Both the position numbers and the translations under genes were made by a program. Shown one piece after another: positions 60,056 to 64,000 of a stretch of 64,000 nucleotides of DNA. The stretch spans positions 682,001 through 746,000 of the forward strand of contig JADJWE010000001.1 of assembly GCA_016716525.1 (NCBI GenBank), given 5' to 3'. The stretch's first letter is position 1; each line of letters opens with the position of its first letter. This stretch comes from Candidatus Flexicrinis affinis. Its GTDB lineage: Bacteria > Chloroflexota > Anaerolineae > Aggregatilineales > Phototrophicaceae. A model generated the notes under the pieces. It was given only the letters and a program-made list of their open reading frames with translations. It searched no databases and was not told where the DNA came from.

Positions 60056-60095
60056 GCCATCTCACTCCATGGTGTGCGCCGTGGTCAGCATAGCA

Positions 60096-60130
60096 TAGGG
60101 CCGCCGCGCAATACAGGGACGACGGCCCTA
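60096..60130 (-). terminator. Possible hairpin in the aldo/keto reductase to nadE gap
   Basis: TAGGGCCG (60096-60103) and CGGCCCTA (60123-60130) form an 8-bp stem with a 19-base loop, without a T-tract. On the minus strand it follows the aldo/keto reductase gene and precedes nadE. It may be a weak terminator or only a structured spacer. Confidence 0.3.
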
Positions 60131-60163
60131 CGGTCTGCCGGCACGACTCGGCGCAGTTTGAAT

Positions 60164-61171
60164 TTACCGGCGGCCGACTGCCTGAGCGATGAAGTCGAAC
60201 GGATACGGCCCGGGCAGGTCGCTGACGTCGTCGAGGCGCGCGCGCTGCTCGTCGCTCAGCGCCCAACCGACCGACTTGAGATTGCTCTCAAGCTGCGAAA
60301 TCCTGCTCGCGCCAATAATCGGTGCCGTGACGCCGGGGCGATCCTTAACCCAGTTGAGCGCGACTTCCGCCGGCGTACGCCCTAGCTCGGCAGCGACCGC
60401 CTTCAACGTGTCGATGACCGACCACGTGCGGTCGTTGTCGTAGACTTCCCATCGCTCAGACCAGTTGTTGGTCGTGGCTTTCTCCACGCGTGACCCTTCC
60501 GGTAGCGACTGCATCCCGCGCGTGTACCGGCCAGTCAGCCACCCGCCACGCAGGGGCGACCACGGGATGATGCCGAGACCCTCGTTTTGGCAGACCTCGA
60601 CGATCTCCCATTCGAGCGCGCGGTCGAGTAGGTTGTACAGCGGCTGAAGGCACACGAAAGGCTGCCAGCCGTTGGCGCGGCTGATGTCGACCGCTTTCTG
60701 AATCTGATGCGCCTTGTAGTTGCTGACCCCGATGTATCGCACTTTGCCCTGTTGGATCAGCAGATCGAGCGTATGCAGGGTCTCTTCCAGCGGTGTGATC
60801 GGATCCCAGCAGTGCACTTGATACAGGTCAATCACATCGACCTGCAGGCGGCGCAGGCTGGCCTCGACGCCGTCCATGATGTGTTTGCGGCTCAGGCCGA
60901 TGTCGTTCGGGCCGCTCCCCATGCCGAACCGCACCTTGGTTGCGATGACGAAATCTTCGCGCCGCTTGCCCTTCAGCCATCGACCGACAACTTCCTCGCT
61001 TCCACCCTGCGAATACACGTCTGCGGTGTCGATGAAGTTGCCGCCCGCCGCGGCGAACATATCCATCATCACGTTACTGTCAGGTTCGCTCGCTTCTCGG
61101 CCAAACGTCATGGCGCCCAAGCACAATTCGCTGACCTTCAAGCCAGTACGTCCTAGCAACCGATACTCCAT
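60164..61171 (-). CDS. Aldo/keto reductase
   Basis: A 335-residue NADPH-dependent aldo/keto reductase. The catalytic tetrad is visible as D48 and Y53 (NFIDTADVYSQGG), K79 (VIATKVRFG) and H120 (LYQVHCWD), with the cofactor site near IGASRISQLESNL in the C-terminal half. It belongs to the Tas/YajO-like group of reductases acting on aldehydes and sugars. I chose ATG 61171 because AGGAGA lies 8 bases before it, rather than the frame to 61222. It stands alone in this strand run. Confidence 0.93.
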   Translation of the reverse strand: MEYRLLGRTGLKVSELCLGAMTFGREASEPDSNVMMDMFAAAGGNFIDTADVYSQGGSEEVVGRWLKGKRREDFVIATKVRFGMGSGPNDIGLSRKHIMDGVEASLRRLQVDVIDLYQVHCWDPITPLEETLHTLDLLIQQGKVRYIGVSNYKAHQIQKAVDISRANGWQPFVCLQPLYNLLDRALEWEIVEVCQNEGLGIIPWSPLRGGWLTGRYTRGMQSLPEGSRVEKATTNNWSERWEVYDNDRTWSVIDTLKAVAAELGRTPAEVALNWVKDRPGVTAPIIGASRISQLESNLKSVGWALSDEQRARLDDVSDLPGPYPFDFIAQAVGRR

Positions 61172-61278
61172 GAGAGTTTCTCCTAGCATCTGTACTCGTC
61201 GAGCTCGCATTTCGACTGTCACTATACCGCACGGCGCAAGCGCGGTGGCATGGCCTGACCGGTTGAGGGTTGGTGTTA

Positions 61279-61306
61279 TTGCGCGGATTTCGTTTCTGAA
61301 TATGAT
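61279..61306 (+). promoter_or_regulatory. Promoter of the SdrD-B repeat surface protein
   Basis: TTGCGC at 61279-61284, 16 bases, TATGAT at 61301-61306. It lies 77 bases before the ATG at 61384 and 12 before the alternative GTG at 61318. Confidence 0.5.
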
Positions 61307-61383
61307 CTAGTCATCGTGTGAAAATCGAAATAGACGCGCGCGGAAGACCAGACCTTCGGGATGATGCGCCGAGGGTGACGTTG

Positions 61384-63858
61384 ATGAGTCGGTCTTGGGG
61401 TTTCTTGGGTTCGCTCGCGCTTGTGGTTGGGCTGCTGTTCACGTTGTCGATCGATGCCAGTCGTTCAAGCGCGACCAGCGTCCACTACAATCTCTCCGAG
61501 GCTGAACGGGCCGAACTGGATCAAGAGTTCGCCACCAGTACGCCGGAGGACAGCGGCGACATCCGCGCCATTAACACCGCCACCAAGACCAAGACTCCGA
61601 CGCCCACGCGCACGCCAACCCCGATCAACGTCGGCAACTTCGTGTGGGACGACCTCGATCAAGACGGTCGGCAGGATGCCGGTGAACCCGGCTTGGCCGG
61701 TGTAGTCGTGCAGCTCTGGAACAGCACCAAGACGCTAATGATCGACACCGACACGACAGATTCCAACGGAATCTATCAGCTTGTTGCGCCCACGCCCGGC
61801 AGTTACCGCGTCCGCGTGGTGCTGCCGTCTTTCAATGATCAGTTTACGGTCAAAGACAATGCAAGTGCCGGTGACACGCTGGACAGCGATATCAATCCGT
61901 CCGGGACGAACCTCGGGTTTACGGATACGTATGTGTTCGCGAGCAATCTGATCTCGATCGTGTCGATTGACGCCGGCATCATCAAGTACCGTACGGCGAC
62001 CCCGACTCGCACACCGACACCCATTAACATCGGTAACTTCGTGTGGGACGACCTCGATCAGGACGGCCGACAGGATGCCGGTGAACCCGGCCTAGCGGGT
62101 GTTACGGTGCAACTCTGGAACAGCGCCAAGACGCAGATGCTGGATCAGAAGACGACGAACGCCAGCGGCAACTATACGGTTGTCGCCCCGCTTCCGGGCG
62201 ACTATCGCGTACGGATTGTGCTGCCATCCGCGTTCGATCAATTCACAGTCAAGGACAACGCGACTGCCGGCGATACGCTCGACAGCGACTTTAATCCAAC
62301 GGGAACGAATTTTGGCTTTACCGACATCATCAGCATCGCGTCGAATGTGATCAGCATCGCCAGTATTGACGGCGGAATCATCAAGTTCCGCACAGCGACC
62401 CCGACGCGCACCCCGACGCCCATCAACATCGGCAACTTCGTGTGGAACGATCTGGATCAGGACGGGGTGCAGGACGCCGGCGAACCCGGCCTGAACGGGA
62501 TTACCGTGCAGTTGTGGAACAGCACCAAGACGGTGATGTACGACCAGAAAGTGACGAACGCAAGCGGGATCTATACAGTCGTCGCGCCGCTGCCGGGGGA
62601 CTATCGGGTGCGCGTACTGCTGCCTGCTGGCGCGAGCTTTACAATCAAGGACTCGCCAAACGCGACGGACACGACAGACAGCGACATCAACACGAGTATT
62701 ATCAGCACGAACTTCGGCTACACAAACGTCATTACGATCGCCAGCAATGTGATCAGCATCTCGAGCATCGACGCCGGAATCAAGAACGTTTCGGCCACAC
62801 CGACCTACACCAAGACGTTCACCAAGACCCCGACCAAATCACCGACTCCAACCGCGACGGCCACCGATATGTTCAACCTTCCGCATGACGCACTCGCGTT
62901 GTACGGCAAGAGTGAGAACAAGTTCGCTTTCATCGACACGCTTGAGAATAAGCCGGACTCATCTCACATTACGAAGATCTCCAACAACGCCCCCATCAAG
63001 GGCAAGTTCATCATGGGCGATTGGAACGGGGATGGCCGCAAGACGCCCGGATTGTTCAAGTCGGGCATGTTCTGGTACACCAACTCGATTAGCGCGAGCG
63101 CCACGTGGTCGAACGTGTGGATGGGGGACTTTGACAAGTATCAGATCGTCGCCGGGCGCTTCTCGGTCATCGCGCCGAACGACTGTTTCGGTATCGTCCA
63201 CATCAACCACGGGCAACCCAGCGCAGGCTACCCGCTGTATTTCACATGCGATCTGTCGCAGCTTAACCCGCCCAACGGTTTGGCGAGCCAGTGGCTCAAC
63301 TTCGACCTGCCGGGTTCGGGCAAGGTGCAGTTCATCGCCGGTGACTGGGACGGCGACGGTATCGACACCATAGGTGTACGGCGCGCCGGCCTCATCGAGT
63401 GGAGCAACATCGTTCCGACACTCGGAACGGCCAATCCACAGGCAAGCCAACAGTTCGGCATGCCGCTGACCGAGTACTACGGCGATATCATCGCCGGTGA
63501 CTGGAATGGCAACGGAATCGATACGTTCGGCCTGTGGTACAAGCAGAAGGGCAAGCTGTACTATCGCGACGACCTCCTCGCGAACCAGACATCCTACCTC
63601 AAGCAGAAGGTCAAGAAACCAGTTGGCATCGCTGCGGCATCCGCGTGGCGGCCCTCGCCGATCACGCGCGTCGAGACCGTGCCGGTACCGACTGCGCAGG
63701 CGACGGCGCCTGCGTCACAGGTCGAAGTGCCGACCGTACAACCGACAATCACACCGACGCCGTTCTACTTCCCGACGATCCTACCGTCGACTCCAAGTGC
63801 GGAACGTACCGTACTGCCGCTGATTACGCCGCTTCCGCCTGACGAGGAAACCGGATAG
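61384..63858 (+). CDS. Large exported protein with three SdrD-B/Cna-B-type repeats and FG-GAP-like repeats
   Basis: About 824 residues. The signal or anchor helix is GSLALVVGLLFTLSI, followed by a Thr/Pro/Lys linker. Three near-identical modules of 133 residues (61.6-62.8 kb) follow, each opening GNFVWDDLDQDG with a D-x-D-x-D-like calcium-type loop and running to a GDYRVRIVLP strand, as in SdrD B-repeats. A TPT linker joins each. The C-terminal half has three G-D-W-N/D-G-D-G-I/R-D/K-T repeats (KFIMGDWNGDGRK, FIAGDWDGDGIDTIG, IIAGDWNGNGIDTFG), like FG-GAP or VCBS blades, then another TPT tail. ATG at 61384 has GAGGGTG upstream. The GTG at 61318 is an alternative. A surface or adhesion role is inferred. 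No sorting signal is seen at the C terminus. Confidence 0.82.
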   Translation: MSRSWGFLGSLALVVGLLFTLSIDASRSSATSVHYNLSEAERAELDQEFATSTPEDSGDIRAINTATKTKTPTPTRTPTPINVGNFVWDDLDQDGRQDAGEPGLAGVVVQLWNSTKTLMIDTDTTDSNGIYQLVAPTPGSYRVRVVLPSFNDQFTVKDNASAGDTLDSDINPSGTNLGFTDTYVFASNLISIVSIDAGIIKYRTATPTRTPTPINIGNFVWDDLDQDGRQDAGEPGLAGVTVQLWNSAKTQMLDQKTTNASGNYTVVAPLPGDYRVRIVLPSAFDQFTVKDNATAGDTLDSDFNPTGTNFGFTDIISIASNVISIASIDGGIIKFRTATPTRTPTPINIGNFVWNDLDQDGVQDAGEPGLNGITVQLWNSTKTVMYDQKVTNASGIYTVVAPLPGDYRVRVLLPAGASFTIKDSPNATDTTDSDINTSIISTNFGYTNVITIASNVISISSIDAGIKNVSATPTYTKTFTKTPTKSPTPTATATDMFNLPHDALALYGKSENKFAFIDTLENKPDSSHITKISNNAPIKGKFIMGDWNGDGRKTPGLFKSGMFWYTNSISASATWSNVWMGDFDKYQIVAGRFSVIAPNDCFGIVHINHGQPSAGYPLYFTCDLSQLNPPNGLASQWLNFDLPGSGKVQFIAGDWDGDGIDTIGVRRAGLIEWSNIVPTLGTANPQASQQFGMPLTEYYGDIIAGDWNGNGIDTFGLWYKQKGKLYYRDDLLANQTSYLKQKVKKPVGIAAASAWRPSPITRVETVPVPTAQATAPASQVEVPTVQPTITPTPFYFPTILPSTPSAERTVLPLITPLPPDEETG
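61597..62800 (+). repeat. Three tandem 399-bp repeats in the surface-protein gene
   Basis: The anchor AACTTCGTGTGG recurs at 61636, 62035 and 62434, exactly 399 bases apart, each with a preceding TPT-coding linker. Third-position differences between copies show they are old relative to their perfect spacing; the third copy is slightly shorter at its end. Confidence 0.85.
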
Positions 63859-63929
63859 CGGGAATCGACTTGCGTTTGCATGACAGCTAGATAGTTCGCG
63901 GCTCGCTGGCAGGTTCGAACTGCACTTTG

Positions 63930-63958
63930 TTGGAGTTCCGCCCAGCGCGTGTTAACAT
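63930..63958 (+). promoter_or_regulatory. Promoter for a gene starting at the window edge
   Basis: TTGGAG, 17 bases, TAACAT with a TGT extended -10 before the -10. An ATG at 63993 followed by GACGC is the first start codon after it. The gene, if any, lies outside the window. The 142 bases after the surface-protein stop contain no other recognisable feature. Confidence 0.45.
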
Positions 63959-64000
63959 GCCGGCGATCGCGCATCTTCACGGTTCCCGTAACATGGACGC

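Noticed and set aside
1..64000. CRISPR arrays, tRNA or rRNA genes, insertion sequences
   Set aside because: No direct-repeat/spacer pattern, cloverleaf with a convincing T-arm, rRNA core sequence or transposase motif was found by reading both strands. Two GTTCGAAC/GGTTCGAA-like strings near 63.9 kb lack the rest of a tRNA.

Overview
The window looks like a chromosomal segment of a GC-rich bacterium (roughly 60 % GC by eye), most probably a Chloroflexota of the Anaerolineae type. This rests on long Thr/Pro-rich linkers in exported proteins, many SH3b, PD40 and WD40 exported proteins, a GlmL-like ATPase in a membrane cluster, and a core gene set (mutS2, uvrB, tsaD, nadE, pdhABC, DtxR) of bacterial type. 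I recognised no tRNA, rRNA, CRISPR array, insertion sequence or phage gene. Genes are dense, often with ATGA, GTGA or TGATG overlaps, and GTG starts are common. No gene-free stretch longer than about 300 bases exists except the 51.25-51.56 kb leader, which holds a TPP riboswitch.

Layout. 0-3.2 kb: glycosyltransferase, rnhB, second glycosyltransferase, small membrane protein, DUF309 protein. 3.2-8.8 kb: GAF-like protein, SPFH/prohibitin-like protein, mutS2, two related membrane proteins. 8.75-12.8 kb: minus-strand operon of an APH-fold kinase, a sugar nucleotidyltransferase and an esterase, then a divergent Lgt-like protein. 12.9-18.8 kb: lipoprotein with propeller and SH3, metallo-beta-lactamase-fold protein, Cys-less FmdB-like protein, two overlapping GT4 glycosyltransferases. 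18.8-26.5 kb: lipoproteins, uvrB behind a LexA-type box, biotinyl-domain protein, tsaD, serine hydrolase.

26.5-35.9 kb is the most distinctive part: a co-directional run of eight genes. It encodes a DUF6754-like protein, two polytopic membrane proteins, a 976-residue scaffold with seven WL motifs plus an SH3b domain, a GlmL/MutL-type ASKHA ATPase without any mutase partner, a beta-rich (KOW-like) protein and a bitopic protein ending in LPETG. It ends at a 14-bp-stem terminator. I infer an uncharacterised envelope-associated machine.

36-46 kb: minus-strand central metabolism: an indolepyruvate:ferredoxin oxidoreductase fusion with its own promoter, and an apparent pdhA-pdhB-pdhC-tkt-arginase operon. 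46-51 kb: exported PD40 protein, class I aldolase, RidA, nitrilase, orphan CoA-transferase A subunit, ThpR. 51.2-54.3 kb: TPP-riboswitch-controlled thiB-thiP with no adjacent thiQ. 54.4-64 kb: metallophosphoesterase, DtxR regulator, DUF4342, PA14/SH3 exported protein, WD40 protein, hydrolase, nadE, aldo/keto reductase, and a large SdrD-B-repeat surface protein with three 399-bp repeats.

All functions are read from motifs by eye. No database search was run.
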